Positions 8,319-17,147 of a DNA stretch of 64,000 nucleotides are shown here, piece by piece. This DNA is from Selenomonas sp. AE3005 (GTDB taxonomy: Bacteria; Bacillota; Negativicutes; Selenomonadales; Selenomonadaceae): contig NZ_CAJODG010000003.1 of assembly GCF_905233635.1 (NCBI RefSeq), positions 1 to 64,000 of the forward strand, given 5' to 3'. A program made the position numbers and the translations under genes. Each line of letters opens with the position of its first letter. The first letter of the stretch is position 1. Under the pieces are notes generated by a model that did no database searches, was not told the origin of the DNA, and saw nothing but the letters and a program-made list of their open reading frames with translations.

Positions 8319-9941
8319 TTATTTCTTGCTGTATTTTTCTGCCAGCTGCTGCTTGACAGTTTCGTTAGCCAGGAAGTCATCGTAAGTCGTTACACGGTCC
8401 ACGACGCCGTCCGGCGTAATGTCGATAATGCGGTTGGCGATAGTCTGGACAAACTCATGGTCATGGGACACGAAAAGTGCCGTGCCGCCGAAGGCAATGA
8501 GACCATTATTGAGTGCCGTGATGGATTCCAAGTCCAGATGGTTGGTGGGTTCGTCCATCAGCAGGACATTGGCACCGGAGAGCATCATCTTGGACAACAT
8601 GCAGCGCACGCGCTCACCACCGGAGAGCACGGAGGCCTTTTTAAGGCTTTCCTCGCCGGAGAACAGCATACGGCCTAAGAAACCACGCACAAAGGTTTCG
8701 TCCGGGTCCTTGGAATACTGGCGGAGCCAGTCCACAAGCGACAGGGATACACCGTCAAAATAAGCGGAGTTATCGGCCGGCAGATAGGCCTGCGTAGTCG
8801 TTACGCCCCACTTGAAAGTACCTTCATCAGGTTCTTCCTCACCCATGAGAATCTTAAACAACATGGTTTTGCCAATGCTGTTGGGGCCGACAAAGGCCAC
8901 CTTGTCACCGCGTTTCAGCGTGAAACTTACATTCTTCAGCACCTGCTCGCCATCGACGGTCTTGGAAATGCCGTCCACCTGCAGGAGCTGGTCACCAGCC
9001 TCACGGTCCGGCGTAAAGGCAATGTAGGGATAACGGCGCGAAGACGGCTTGATATCCTCCACCTTGATTTTATCGAGCAGCTTTTTACGGCTGGTAGCCT
9101 GCTTGGACTTAGCGGCATTAGCGGCAAAACGCGCGATAAAGTTCTGCAGTTCCTTGATTTTTTCCTCGGCTTTCTTATTCTGCTCCTTCTGCAGCTGCAA
9201 AGCCAGCTGGCTGGACTGATACCAGAAATCATAGTTGCCGGCATAGAGCTGAATAGCGCCGAAGTCCACATCACAGATATAAGTGCAGACCTGATTGAGG
9301 AAATGACGGTCATGGGATACGACGATTACCGTATTTTCAAAACCAGCCAGAAAGTCCTCGAGCCAGTTGATGGATTCCACGTCCAAATGGTTGGTCGGCT
9401 CGTCCAGCAGCAGAATGTCCGGGTTGCCAAAGAGAGCCTGTGCCAGCAGGACACGGACTTTTTCCTTGGCCGTGAGGTCTGCCATCTTCATGGTGTGCTC
9501 TTCTTCCGGAATGCCCAGGCCATTGAGCAGACGGGCAGCCTCAGACTCTGCGTCCCAGCCGTTGAGTTCTGCAAATTCAGCCTCAAGCTCTGACGCCTTC
9601 ATGCCATCTTCCTCGGAAAAATCCGGCTTGGCATAGAGAGCATCTTTTTCGTCCATAATCTCTACCAGGCGCTTATGTCCCATGATGACCGTACGCAGTA
9701 CCTCATAATCATCATAGGCATAATGATCCTGCTGCAAAACTGCCAGACGCTCGCCCGGGGTAATTTCAATATTGCCCCCGGTGGGTTCAATTTCCCCGGA
9801 CAACAGTTTCAAAAAAGTCGACTTGCCGGCACCATTTGCGCCGATAATGCCATAACAGTTGCCCGGCGTAAACTTCAGGTTTACGTCCTTATACAGGACA
9901 CGCTTACCAAACTGCAGACTTACATTGTTTGTAGTAATCAT
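8319..9941 (-). CDS. ABC-F family ribosome-associated ATPase (YbiT/YkpA type)
   Basis: Soluble protein with two nucleotide-binding domains and no membrane part (540 residues). Walker A motifs are GANGAGKST and GPNSIGKT, and both domains have the LLLDEPTNHLD or LLMDEPTNHLD Walker B. The signature of the first domain is degenerate (LTAKEK) while the second is canonical (LSGGE), which is typical of this subfamily. The basic, helical linker between the domains (about 245-300) is the part that enters the ribosomal E site in studied ABC-F proteins. It is therefore probably a translation factor rather than a transporter. It precedes the UbiB-like gene by 44 bases. Confidence 0.9.
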   Translation of the reverse strand: MITTNNVSLQFGKRVLYKDVNLKFTPGNCYGIIGANGAGKSTFLKLLSGEIEPTGGNIEITPGERLAVLQQDHYAYDDYEVLRTVIMGHKRLVEIMDEKDALYAKPDFSEEDGMKASELEAEFAELNGWDAESEAARLLNGLGIPEEEHTMKMADLTAKEKVRVLLAQALFGNPDILLLDEPTNHLDVESINWLEDFLAGFENTVIVVSHDRHFLNQVCTYICDVDFGAIQLYAGNYDFWYQSSQLALQLQKEQNKKAEEKIKELQNFIARFAANAAKSKQATSRKKLLDKIKVEDIKPSSRRYPYIAFTPDREAGDQLLQVDGISKTVDGEQVLKNVSFTLKRGDKVAFVGPNSIGKTMLFKILMGEEEPDEGTFKWGVTTTQAYLPADNSAYFDGVSLSLVDWLRQYSKDPDETFVRGFLGRMLFSGEESLKKASVLSGGERVRCMLSKMMLSGANVLLMDEPTNHLDLESITALNNGLIAFGGTALFVSHDHEFVQTIANRIIDITPDGVVDRVTTYDDFLANETVKQQLAEKYSKK

Positions 9942-9972
9942 AGATTAAATAAAATCCTCTCTTTATATAAAA

Positions 9973-10755
9973 TTACTTAGATAACATTTCCCGGAACATG
10001 CTCATAATGCTCTGGCCGTACGTATAGCCCGGCACAGCCCAGCGGCCATTTAAATCCTGCCAGCTGGAAAGCGTCCGTGAACCATAAGTATTGCGTACCA
10101 ATGCATAACGGGGGTCAACCACCGGTTCCGACGGACGGCGGGTAGATACATACGCCAGCAAATGCTGAATCTGCGCTCTTACGCCCATCTGCGGACTGGA
10201 AAAATAAGCCCCTTTAACATCAGCACTGGTAGTCCCCAGGCCGCAATAGTTGTTCTGGTCAGGTGTCACCGTGCCGCCATAACGGAAAAAGCCCGTTTCC
10301 TTCAAAGCCTGTGCAAAAGCCACATCCGGACGAATCCCCTCCCGGGCGCCCTCTTCGTAGTAATAGGCCACCAGTTCTTTTGGTGACACAGCGATATTCG
10401 GGCTGGGGTTGACACTCAGCAGATATCTGACGCACTGCTCCTGACTGGCCAGTGCCGTCCCGATAATCGAATCATCAAAGGCTGACACCGTAGTCGGCAC
10501 CTTGACATTCTCAATCTTTTTTTCCTCAACCGGCGGATGCAGAATAGCATCAATGCGAGCCTCCAGACTCTTCTGCGCAGTACCGCGCTCCACCACCTTG
10601 GTGCTGCTGCCGATTTTCAGCCGCTGACTGGTATCCACTTTTGTTTCCAACTCAGGACTGGTTCCCAAATGACGGGCCTCTGCCCCGGGAACACCGGCAA
10701 TGCAGCTGACCAAAAGACCGGCTGCCATAACTTTCGCACAACACTTAAACAACAC
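9973..10755 (-). CDS. Exported N-acetylglucosaminidase-domain peptidoglycan hydrolase
   Basis: A 260-residue secreted protein. A signal peptide covers about 1-28, with a hydrophobic core ending in AEA. The C-terminal half is a glucosaminidase fold: VAYYYEEGAREGIRPDVAFAQ with its catalytic glutamate region ALKETGF, then GTVTPDQNNYCGLG and the closing tryptophan/tyrosine-rich stretch. It should cut the GlcNAc-MurNAc bond of peptidoglycan in the periplasm. The start is GTG at 10755, chosen by an AAGGAG site upstream. A Pro/Lys linker lies between signal and domain. Confidence 0.85.
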   Translation of the reverse strand: MLFKCCAKVMAAGLLVSCIAGVPGAEARHLGTSPELETKVDTSQRLKIGSSTKVVERGTAQKSLEARIDAILHPPVEEKKIENVKVPTTVSAFDDSIIGTALASQEQCVRYLLSVNPSPNIAVSPKELVAYYYEEGAREGIRPDVAFAQALKETGFFRYGGTVTPDQNNYCGLGTTSADVKGAYFSSPQMGVRAQIQHLLAYVSTRRPSEPVVDPRYALVRNTYGSRTLSSWQDLNGRWAVPGYTYGQSIMSMFREMLSK

Positions 10756-10811
10756 GAACTGAACACTCCTTGCACTTACACACCATTAACTTACAACTTT
10801 ATCCCACACAT

Positions 10812-12077
10812 TCAAATGAACATGCTATAAGCAAAATAAAAAGCAAATAAGGCTCCCCCTGCTGCCATGCAACGGGAAATATCTCTTGCCCTGCCGGCAA
10901 AAACCATGAAGATAATATATCCCCAGATTCCGGCACCTAAAGCCGTGGCAAAATTATGCGCCAACGGCAGCAGCAAAGTCATGACCGTAATGCTCATCAG
11001 TTCCGCCCGGCGCGTATCCTCACCAGCCGACAAGGGAATTTCCCTGCTCAGACGCAGAATGAGCAAAAAACCACTGCCCACTAAAACGGGCACCGTCATT
11101 GCCGGAAAATCAGCCCAGGCAGCCGCCAGCGGTTCCATAAACAAAGCCAGCAGCAGGACAGCTGCTGCCCCACCGGTAACATACCTGCCGGCTGCCCCCT
11201 GTGACGCGGCGGCGGTCGGGGCTACGGCCAGCGGCGTTGTTCCCAGCAACGCTCCGACAATACCCAAAGCACTTAACGTGCCTGCCCCCTTACATTGCTG
11301 CTGCCGGCCGGCCGCCGGGGCAAAAGCCATAATGCTGCTGGCGTTGATAGTCCCCAGGCACACGGGCAGGCACAGGCTGGTCAGCCCAAACAGCCATAAC
11401 TCTTTATTTGTACCGGCAGCCCCTGTGAGCTGCCCTACAGACGTATCAAGCCCCTCCGGCAAAAAAAACGGCGCTGCCGGTATAACCCAAAAACCTTCGA
11501 GCAAGGTGGCCACCAACGTAAAGGCCATGCCGTAAAACAGCGCCAGCCTGCACCGGCAGGCCGCCAGTGCCAGGGTGAGGATAATCCCCACCAGGCTCCA
11601 ATAAGCCAAAGGGTCATAAAAGCCCCCCACCATGGTTACACTCCAGGGCGAAGTGACGATAATCCGCCCCAGATTAAGCCCCTGCACAATCAGATACACA
11701 GCCACTGCCAGGCATATCCCCCAGCACAAAGCCGGCGGCAAAAGATTTTGCCGGTGTCTTGACGCCCACAGCCAAAATCCTATTCCGAGCACGGAGCCGG
11801 CAGCACTTATGCCTAAAATCTGCTGCCACCCCAGGCCGTTGCTGATAGCAATAATAAATACCAGATAAGCGGTAACCGTCACCGAAGGCATAGCCACCAG
11901 GGAAAGGCCCTGGCGGCTGAGCAGCAAGGTTCCCAGCAGGGACATAATAGCACCTGCCGTATAGGCAGCAGCAAAATTTGCCCCGGCCCAGGAAAGCATC
12001 GTAGCTGTTACCACCAATTCCCCCACAGCGGTTAAGGCCATCGCCACGCCTGTGAAAATATCCTTTGCCACTCCCAT
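10812..12077 (-). CDS. Divergent NCS2-type nucleobase permease
   Basis: Highly hydrophobic protein of about 421 residues with 12 or more predicted helices. The order of short conserved patches (SLVAMPSVTVTAY near the N-terminus, ASSIMAFAPAAG in the middle, TPLAVAPTAAASQGAAGRYVTGGAAA after it) recalls xanthine/uracil and AzgA-type purine permeases, but the sequence is diverged. The substrate is unknown. A longer frame begins at 12161, but ATG 12077 has AAGGGTGA at good spacing and starts directly before the first helix, so it is preferred. A minus-strand promoter, CTGTCA-N18-TAAAAT, lies upstream. Confidence 0.7.
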   Translation of the reverse strand: MGVAKDIFTGVAMALTAVGELVVTATMLSWAGANFAAAYTAGAIMSLLGTLLLSRQGLSLVAMPSVTVTAYLVFIIAISNGLGWQQILGISAAGSVLGIGFWLWASRHRQNLLPPALCWGICLAVAVYLIVQGLNLGRIIVTSPWSVTMVGGFYDPLAYWSLVGIILTLALAACRCRLALFYGMAFTLVATLLEGFWVIPAAPFFLPEGLDTSVGQLTGAAGTNKELWLFGLTSLCLPVCLGTINASSIMAFAPAAGRQQQCKGAGTLSALGIVGALLGTTPLAVAPTAAASQGAAGRYVTGGAAAVLLLALFMEPLAAAWADFPAMTVPVLVGSGFLLILRLSREIPLSAGEDTRRAELMSITVMTLLLPLAHNFATALGAGIWGYIIFMVFAGRARDISRCMAAGGALFAFYFAYSMFI

Positions 12078-12182
12078 TAACGGTTCACCCTTCACATAGT
12101 ATATCGATTCTATTTTACCACAGGAAATAAAAAATTGACAGTTTCTCACAGTCTTTTTCATAAATTATGCCATTTTACATGG

Positions 12183-12281
12183 TATAACGAGGCAAGAAAA
12201 TGTCCCCCACCTCAGCAGGTGGGGGCACGAATACCAAAACAGGCGGCGAGCATATCTCTCGCCTCGTTGAAACGCCAAGAG
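12183..12281 (+). repeat. Double-hairpin intergenic repeat, copy B
   Basis: Full-length copy: AACGAGGC at the left pairs with GCCTCGTT at the right, enclosing the CCCCCACCT/AGGTGGGGG hairpin. The right arm can alternatively fold as GGCGAG...CTCGCC. It lies directly upstream of the TVP38-family gene and would be part of its leader if transcription starts further upstream. Confidence 0.88.
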
Positions 12282-12343
12282 AAAACTGGAACAACGGCGT
12301 TATAATAAAAATCATTAAAAACCATGTTCAAGGAGGAATTGCT

Positions 12344-13048
12344 TTGCCTGCTATCAAGTCTTTGCGGACGGTGAAACTCGGAGCCCTGGCGGCCATCGTC
12401 CTGCTCTTTGTCATCATACATCTGATAAATCCGGCCTTTTTGCCGCACATCTGCGGTCTGCTCGCCCGCGGCGATATTCAGGAAACCGCTGGCTATATAG
12501 CTTCTTTTGGGTCGGGAGCCTTGATTTTCAGCTTTTTGCTTACCCTGTTTGTCAACGCTCTGGGTTTTCCTCCGGCGATTATTTTTTCCACCGCCAACAC
12601 GTTGATTTTCGGCATTTTCTGGGGCATCGTCCTGTCCGTGGTCGCAGAAACCGTGGGCGTGGCCTTCAGCTTTATCATCCTGCGTTTCTATTTCCGGGAG
12701 GCCGCCGCCAAAATCATCAGCCGCAACAAGACCTTGTCCAATCTGGATAAGTACAGCGGCAGCCGGGGCTTTGTGGTCATGCTGATTGCCAGAATGGTGC
12801 CTTATTTCCCATCCGTTATGCTCAATGCCATCGGTGCCCTGTCCGCCATGAAATTCCGCGACTACGTTATCGCGTCTTTAGTGGGCAAGTTTCCCTCGAC
12901 AGGCATTGAGGCCATTATCGGCCATGATGCCATCACCAAGCAGGAAGACCCCACGCGCATGATTGTGGTCATCATCTTTGCCGTTATCCTCATTGTCGGC
13001 GCATGGCTTTACGAGCGTCACGAACAGCGAAAACTTGCAGAAAAATAG
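12344..13048 (+). CDS. TVP38/TMEM64 (DedA-superfamily) membrane protein
   Basis: About 234 residues, five or six hydrophobic segments. The SNARE-associated/DedA core is visible: GFPPAIIFSTANTLIFGI, then the re-entrant motif RMVPYFPSVMLNAIGAL near the middle and the C-terminal helix before a basic tail. Such proteins are linked to lipid scrambling or undecaprenyl phosphate recycling in relatives; the substrate here is unknown. The start is TTG at 12344, because AAGGAGGAATTGC precedes it. A longer in-frame reading from 12200 would translate the upstream repeat and is rejected. The phosphoesterase gene follows after 13 bases. Confidence 0.87.
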   Translation: MPAIKSLRTVKLGALAAIVLLFVIIHLINPAFLPHICGLLARGDIQETAGYIASFGSGALIFSFLLTLFVNALGFPPAIIFSTANTLIFGIFWGIVLSVVAETVGVAFSFIILRFYFREAAAKIISRNKTLSNLDKYSGSRGFVVMLIARMVPYFPSVMLNAIGALSAMKFRDYVIASLVGKFPSTGIEAIIGHDAITKQEDPTRMIVVIIFAVILIVGAWLYERHEQRKLAEK

Positions 13049-13061
13049 GAAGTGATTCGTT

Positions 13062-14309
13062 ATGGTGCTTTCCCGCCGCAAATTTCTCAGCCTTATCAGT
13101 AAGTCGGCCGTTTTTCTGGGGCTCAGCAGCCTGTTCCCCAGACTTGCTGCCGCCGGCACGCCGCCCATTGAGGCGCTGCGCCAGCTCATTACCAGCGACC
13201 CGCGTACCTCCCGAACAATTATGTGGCAAAGCAAGACGCCCTTAGACAGCTGTCACCTGCAGTACCGCGATGGCCAGAACTTACAGCAGACAAGGGCGGC
13301 TATCGTAAGCAGCCTTACGGAAGACCGCGTGACAAATTATTACTACACTGTATACCTAAAGGACCTCACCCCCGGCACCACCTACAGCTACCGTATCTGG
13401 TACGGCAACGATGTCACAGACTGGCAGGAGTTTACAACGCCCCCGGCTGATATGCAGGAATTCAGCGCCCTGATTTTTTGCGATTCCCAATGCGGCTATA
13501 CTTACGATAGCTGGCATGAACATTTCCGCGCCATCTGGCAGCGCCACCCTGAGGCTCAGTTTTTTGCCATTAACGGCGATATCGTGGACAACGGCCAGCA
13601 GGAATGGCAATGGCAAAACTTCTTTGCCGCCATCGAAGGGGAACTTCCCAAACATCTCTTCGTGCCGGTGATGGGCAACCATGAATGCTACAGCCTCATC
13701 TGGAAGCCATGCCGCCCCCGGCGCTACGAACTCAGCTACAGCCTGCCCCCCAACGGCAATCAGGCTTTGCAGAATTATTATTATTCTTACGATTACGGTC
13801 CTGTCCACTTTGTGGTTCTCAACACGCAAATGCTGGAACTGGCCGGCATAGCCCCTGACCTCTTAGCCCAGCAAAAGGCCTGGCTGCGTCAGGACGTCAA
13901 ACAGCACCGTAAAAAATGGCAGGTTGTCCTCATGCACAAGGATGTCCTTTCCTATGATGAATTTCAGGTAAACAGCCAAACCATGATGAGTATCAGCGAT
14001 GTGGGCTATGCCTTTATGCCGCTGTTTGACGAACTGGGCATTGACCTGGTGCTTACCGGCCACATGCACACCTACCGCAACCGCGGTCATATCTACAAGC
14101 TGGCTCCTGCCGACAAAGGCCCCGTCTACATCATGAGCGGCCCCATCGGCAACCAGCAGTACAATGTCCCCGAGGATAAGCATTTTGACAAGTCAGCCAT
14201 CTATCAGCCCACGCCTCCCAATTATCTCCTGCTGCAAGCCAGTGAAGAACACCTCATCGTCACCTGCTATACGGCTGATGGCGAACTTGTAGAAAAAATA
14301 GAAATATAA
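13062..14309 (+). CDS. Tat-exported purple acid phosphatase-like metallophosphoesterase
   Basis: Protein of 415 residues. The N-terminus SRRKFLSL followed by a hydrophobic stretch ending AAA is a twin-arginine signal, so it is exported folded, probably with metals bound. An N-terminal fibronectin-like domain (about 40-130, with the TTYSYRIWYG pattern) precedes a calcineurin-like phosphoesterase core: DSQCG, NGDIVDN, GNHE and GHMHTYRNRG supply the metal ligands. It probably hydrolyses a phosphate ester in the periplasm. The ribosome site is AGGAAGTG. It may be cotranscribed with the TVP38 gene. Repeat copy C overlaps its stop codon. Confidence 0.88.
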   Translation: MVLSRRKFLSLISKSAVFLGLSSLFPRLAAAGTPPIEALRQLITSDPRTSRTIMWQSKTPLDSCHLQYRDGQNLQQTRAAIVSSLTEDRVTNYYYTVYLKDLTPGTTYSYRIWYGNDVTDWQEFTTPPADMQEFSALIFCDSQCGYTYDSWHEHFRAIWQRHPEAQFFAINGDIVDNGQQEWQWQNFFAAIEGELPKHLFVPVMGNHECYSLIWKPCRPRRYELSYSLPPNGNQALQNYYYSYDYGPVHFVVLNTQMLELAGIAPDLLAQQKAWLRQDVKQHRKKWQVVLMHKDVLSYDEFQVNSQTMMSISDVGYAFMPLFDELGIDLVLTGHMHTYRNRGHIYKLAPADKGPVYIMSGPIGNQQYNVPEDKHFDKSAIYQPTPPNYLLLQASEEHLIVTCYTADGELVEKIEI

Positions 14310-14430
14310 CGAGGCAAGAAAATGTCCCCACCTCAGCAGGTGGGGGCACGAATACCAAAACAGGCGGCGAGCATATCTCCCGCCTCGTTGCGAAGCGAAG
14401 CTAGTCCTTTAGGGAAACGCCAAGAGGAAG
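14305..14430 (+). repeat. Double-hairpin intergenic repeat, copy C (with internal insertion)
   Basis: Copy of the same element starting inside the last codons of the phosphoesterase gene. Compared with copy B it carries about 23 extra bases (CGAAGCGAAGCTAGTCCTTT and flanking Gs) between GCCTCGTTG and GAAACGCCAAGAG, then ends AACGCCAAGAGGAAG. Confidence 0.85.
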
Positions 14431-14457
14431 TTTTGCCTATGGCAAGCAAAAAAATTT

Positions 14458-14499
14458 AGCGCATTACTATTGCAATATTACATAGTAATGCGCTATACT
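14458..14499 (+). promoter_or_regulatory. Perfect 13-bp palindrome over the putative dapL promoter
   Basis: AGCGCATTACTAT (14458-14470) and ATAGTAATGCGCT (14482-14494) are perfect inverted repeats around 11 bases. A sigma-70-like promoter TTGCAA (14470-14475) - 18 bases - TATACT (14494-14499) is embedded in it, 45 bases before the dapL start. No T run follows, so it is more likely an operator or a leader hairpin than a terminator. Confidence 0.6.
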
Positions 14500-14544
14500 A
14501 TATCCCAAAGTTATATTGAGAATTATTCTACTGGAGGTATCAAC

Positions 14545-15780
14545 ATGGCCACAATCAATGACAATTATCTGAAACTCCCCGGCAGTTATCTGTTCGCGGA
14601 AATCGCGCGCCGGGTAGCAGCTTTTAAAGAGGCACATCCCGAGGCTGACATCATACGTCTGGGTATCGGTGACGTAACCCAGCCTCTGCCGGCCGCCTGT
14701 ATTGAGGCCATGCACAAAGCCGTCGATGAACTTTCCCGGCAGGAAACCTTCCGCGGTTACGGTCCTGAGCAGGGCTACAGCTTTTTAATTGAGGCCATCA
14801 TCGAACATAATTATCGTCAGCGCGGCATTGATATCGCCAGTGACGAAATCTTTGTCAGTGACGGCTCCAAGAGCGACTGCGGCAACATTCAGGAAATCTT
14901 TGGCACGGACAACCGCGTAGCCATCACCGACCCTGTTTATCCCGTGTACCTCGATACCAATGTTATGGCCGGCCGCACCGGCACTATCGGCGAGGACGGC
15001 CATTTCCAGGGAGTGACCTACCTGCCCTGCGACGCCAGCAATAATTTTGCCCCGGCCCTGCCGCAGGAAAAGGTCGATATGATTTATCTCTGCTGCCCCA
15101 ACAATCCCACCGGCACCACCCTTTCCCGGGCTGAGCTGAAAAAATGGGTGGACTACGCACGCGCAAACGAGGCCGTAATCCTCTTTGACGCCGCCTATGC
15201 TGCCTATATCACCGAAGATGATGTTCCCCGTTCCATTTACGAAATCGAGGGTGCTAAGAACGTGGCCATTGAGTTCCGTTCCTTCTCCAAGACCGCCGGC
15301 TTTACCGGCACGCGCTGCGGCTACACCGTCATTCCGAAATCTGTCAAAGGCAAGGCTGCTGACGGCTCACTGGTCGAGTTTAATAAACTTTGGAACCGCC
15401 GCCACACTACCAAATTTAACGGCACGGCCTATATCGTACAGCGCGGTGCAGCTGCCATCTACACGGCAGCAGGCCAGCAGCAGGTCAAGGAAACCATCGC
15501 CTATTACATGGAAAATGCCCGTATCATCCGTGAAGGACTGCAGGCTGCCGGCATTACGGCTTACGGCGGTGTCAACGCACCCTATATCTGGCTCCAAACG
15601 CCTGACAATATGCCGTCCTGGGATTTCTTCGACAAACTGCTGACAGAAGTCAACATTGTGGGCACTCCTGGTGCCGGCTTTGGCCCCTGCGGCGAAGGCT
15701 ATTTCCGTCTCACTGCCTTTGGCGACAGGGAAAATACTCTCCGTGCTGTAGAGAGAATAAAAAACAAGCTGCACATTTAA
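14545..15780 (+). CDS. dapL: LL-diaminopimelate aminotransferase
   Basis: Converts tetrahydrodipicolinate directly to LL-diaminopimelate with glutamate as amino donor, a step in lysine and peptidoglycan synthesis. The 411 residues match the family length. Fold-type I PLP residues are visible: N187 in CCPNNPTG, D215 and Y218 in FDAAYAAY, and the Schiff-base lysine K249 in SFSKTAGFTGTR. ATG 14545 follows TGGAGG at good spacing; a 25-codon upstream extension from 14470 would start inside the palindromic promoter region and is rejected. Confidence 0.95.
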   Translation: MATINDNYLKLPGSYLFAEIARRVAAFKEAHPEADIIRLGIGDVTQPLPAACIEAMHKAVDELSRQETFRGYGPEQGYSFLIEAIIEHNYRQRGIDIASDEIFVSDGSKSDCGNIQEIFGTDNRVAITDPVYPVYLDTNVMAGRTGTIGEDGHFQGVTYLPCDASNNFAPALPQEKVDMIYLCCPNNPTGTTLSRAELKKWVDYARANEAVILFDAAYAAYITEDDVPRSIYEIEGAKNVAIEFRSFSKTAGFTGTRCGYTVIPKSVKGKAADGSLVEFNKLWNRRHTTKFNGTAYIVQRGAAAIYTAAGQQQVKETIAYYMENARIIREGLQAAGITAYGGVNAPYIWLQTPDNMPSWDFFDKLLTEVNIVGTPGAGFGPCGEGYFRLTAFGDRENTLRAVERIKNKLHI

Positions 15781-15817
15781 GGCAGCCTGTATTTTGCTGA
15801 CTAATAATCCGCCGTTA

Positions 15818-17125
15818 TTACTTCAGCCCCAGAGGCAGCCAGTAAGCCTCTGTCCCGGCAATCTGGTCAGGAGAAAATCTGGCATACAAGGCGCTGGGAT
15901 TTTTGCCCAGCATAAAACAACTCAAAGTCTTATAACCTGTCATCGTACCGCTGTCAGTTGCAGCGGTACATTTTTTTTGCTCCACAAACAACTGATACAT
16001 GGAATCCCGGCTGTCGCGGCGCACAATGTCCTCGCTGTCCACATCTTTGGTCATTCTTACGCCCTGCTTATCTATAACCTCAATCCCGGCGCCCTCACGC
16101 CCCCATATCGGTTTCTTTATCCAGCTCGGGCCCGTCTGCAGAAACGCCGGAGAAAAATCACGAGCAAAGTAAGACGGCAGCATATAGCGCTTGATAATGG
16201 ACGATTCCATATCAGTAAACACACGCTGTCCGCCCTGATTATTGTTATTAAGCGCCCATACCAGAGCCTGGAAGGCCTTGGACTGCATGATAATCGCCTC
16301 CGGCGGATTAAACATCATAAAGCGCCCGTTAAGATAGCCATCCATAAAATCCTGCCCCAAGGTATCACCATCGGGCGTCCGTTCCTCAATTAGGATTTCC
16401 AGCGGGTGCAGGCGGTAAATGGCATTGGCTGTGCGGCCATCCGGCAGAAGGATACTGCCGTCATTTCTCACCGCCAGGTCATAGAAGGACGTAAAACAGA
16501 TAGCGTCATCGGCCTCAACCGCCAGCGTGTTCTTCTTCATGGCCCGCATTAAAAACTGCGTAGTGGCCATATCCTCCTGATAGTCATGGAAACAGGCAAA
16601 TAAAAAGGGGTGCTTGCGGTGAAAGCGCCCTGTGCTTATACTTACTCCCGGCTCCGAGGCCAGGAAAATTTCATTGAGCCAGCTGCAAAGTTTATCATAC
16701 TCCCCGTAGTTGGGGTCTTCCACGCCAAAATGCGTGCAGGCCACCATATTGCCGTAATATGCCTCAACCACGGCACAAGGGGTATCGGCATTTATTTCCA
16801 CCATGTGCAGTTCACCGGCCTCATCCTGCACATAGTCAAACCGGGACAGCCAGCTGACCAGCCGCATAACATTTTCCTGCTGCAGGTAGGGAATGAGCTG
16901 GGGAGGTATTTCCAAATCCACCAGAAACTGCTCGCCACACCGCTGGCAGACCTGCACCGCCCGTTGAAAAGCCCCAAACAATACTCCGCTGACATAGCGC
17001 AGCTCCTCAGCCTGTTCTTTGCTTATCAGATCTATGTTCCTGGTAGGGTATTTATCGTCATAGCCTTCGTATTCGACAAACGGGAAAATTTCCCGATTCA
17101 GTAAATCGCGCCAATCATCACTCAT
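15818..17125 (-). CDS. Glutathionylspermidine synthase-like ATP-grasp protein (YgiC/YjfC type)
   Basis: About 435 residues. The ATP-grasp amide ligase pattern of the glutathionylspermidine synthetase family is present: the acidic EINADTPCAVVEAYYGN segment near 120-140, KKPIWGREGAGIEVI near 350-370 and a C-terminal YK(T)LSCFMLG strand. YgiC-like proteins lack the amidase domain of the full enzyme and their substrate is not established. A longer frame from 17266 overlaps the upstream gene; ATG 17125 gives the normal N-terminus (MSDDWRDLL). It is convergent with dapL, 37 bases apart, and follows the gene below by 22 bases. Confidence 0.85.
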   Translation of the reverse strand: MSDDWRDLLNREIFPFVEYEGYDDKYPTRNIDLISKEQAEELRYVSGVLFGAFQRAVQVCQRCGEQFLVDLEIPPQLIPYLQQENVMRLVSWLSRFDYVQDEAGELHMVEINADTPCAVVEAYYGNMVACTHFGVEDPNYGEYDKLCSWLNEIFLASEPGVSISTGRFHRKHPFLFACFHDYQEDMATTQFLMRAMKKNTLAVEADDAICFTSFYDLAVRNDGSILLPDGRTANAIYRLHPLEILIEERTPDGDTLGQDFMDGYLNGRFMMFNPPEAIIMQSKAFQALVWALNNNNQGGQRVFTDMESSIIKRYMLPSYFARDFSPAFLQTGPSWIKKPIWGREGAGIEVIDKQGVRMTKDVDSEDIVRRDSRDSMYQLFVEQKKCTAATDSGTMTGYKTLSCFMLGKNPSALYARFSPDQIAGTEAYWLPLGLK

Positions 17126-17147
17126 ATAACTCACCGCTTTCCCTTTA

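Noticed and set aside
12200..12343. N-terminal extension of the TVP38-family protein
   Set aside because: It translates repeat copy B and lacks homology; the TTG at 12344 has a strong ribosome site.
14431..14544. T-box or lysine riboswitch before dapL
   Set aside because: Only one short palindrome is present; no conserved riboswitch core or T-box sequence can be found.
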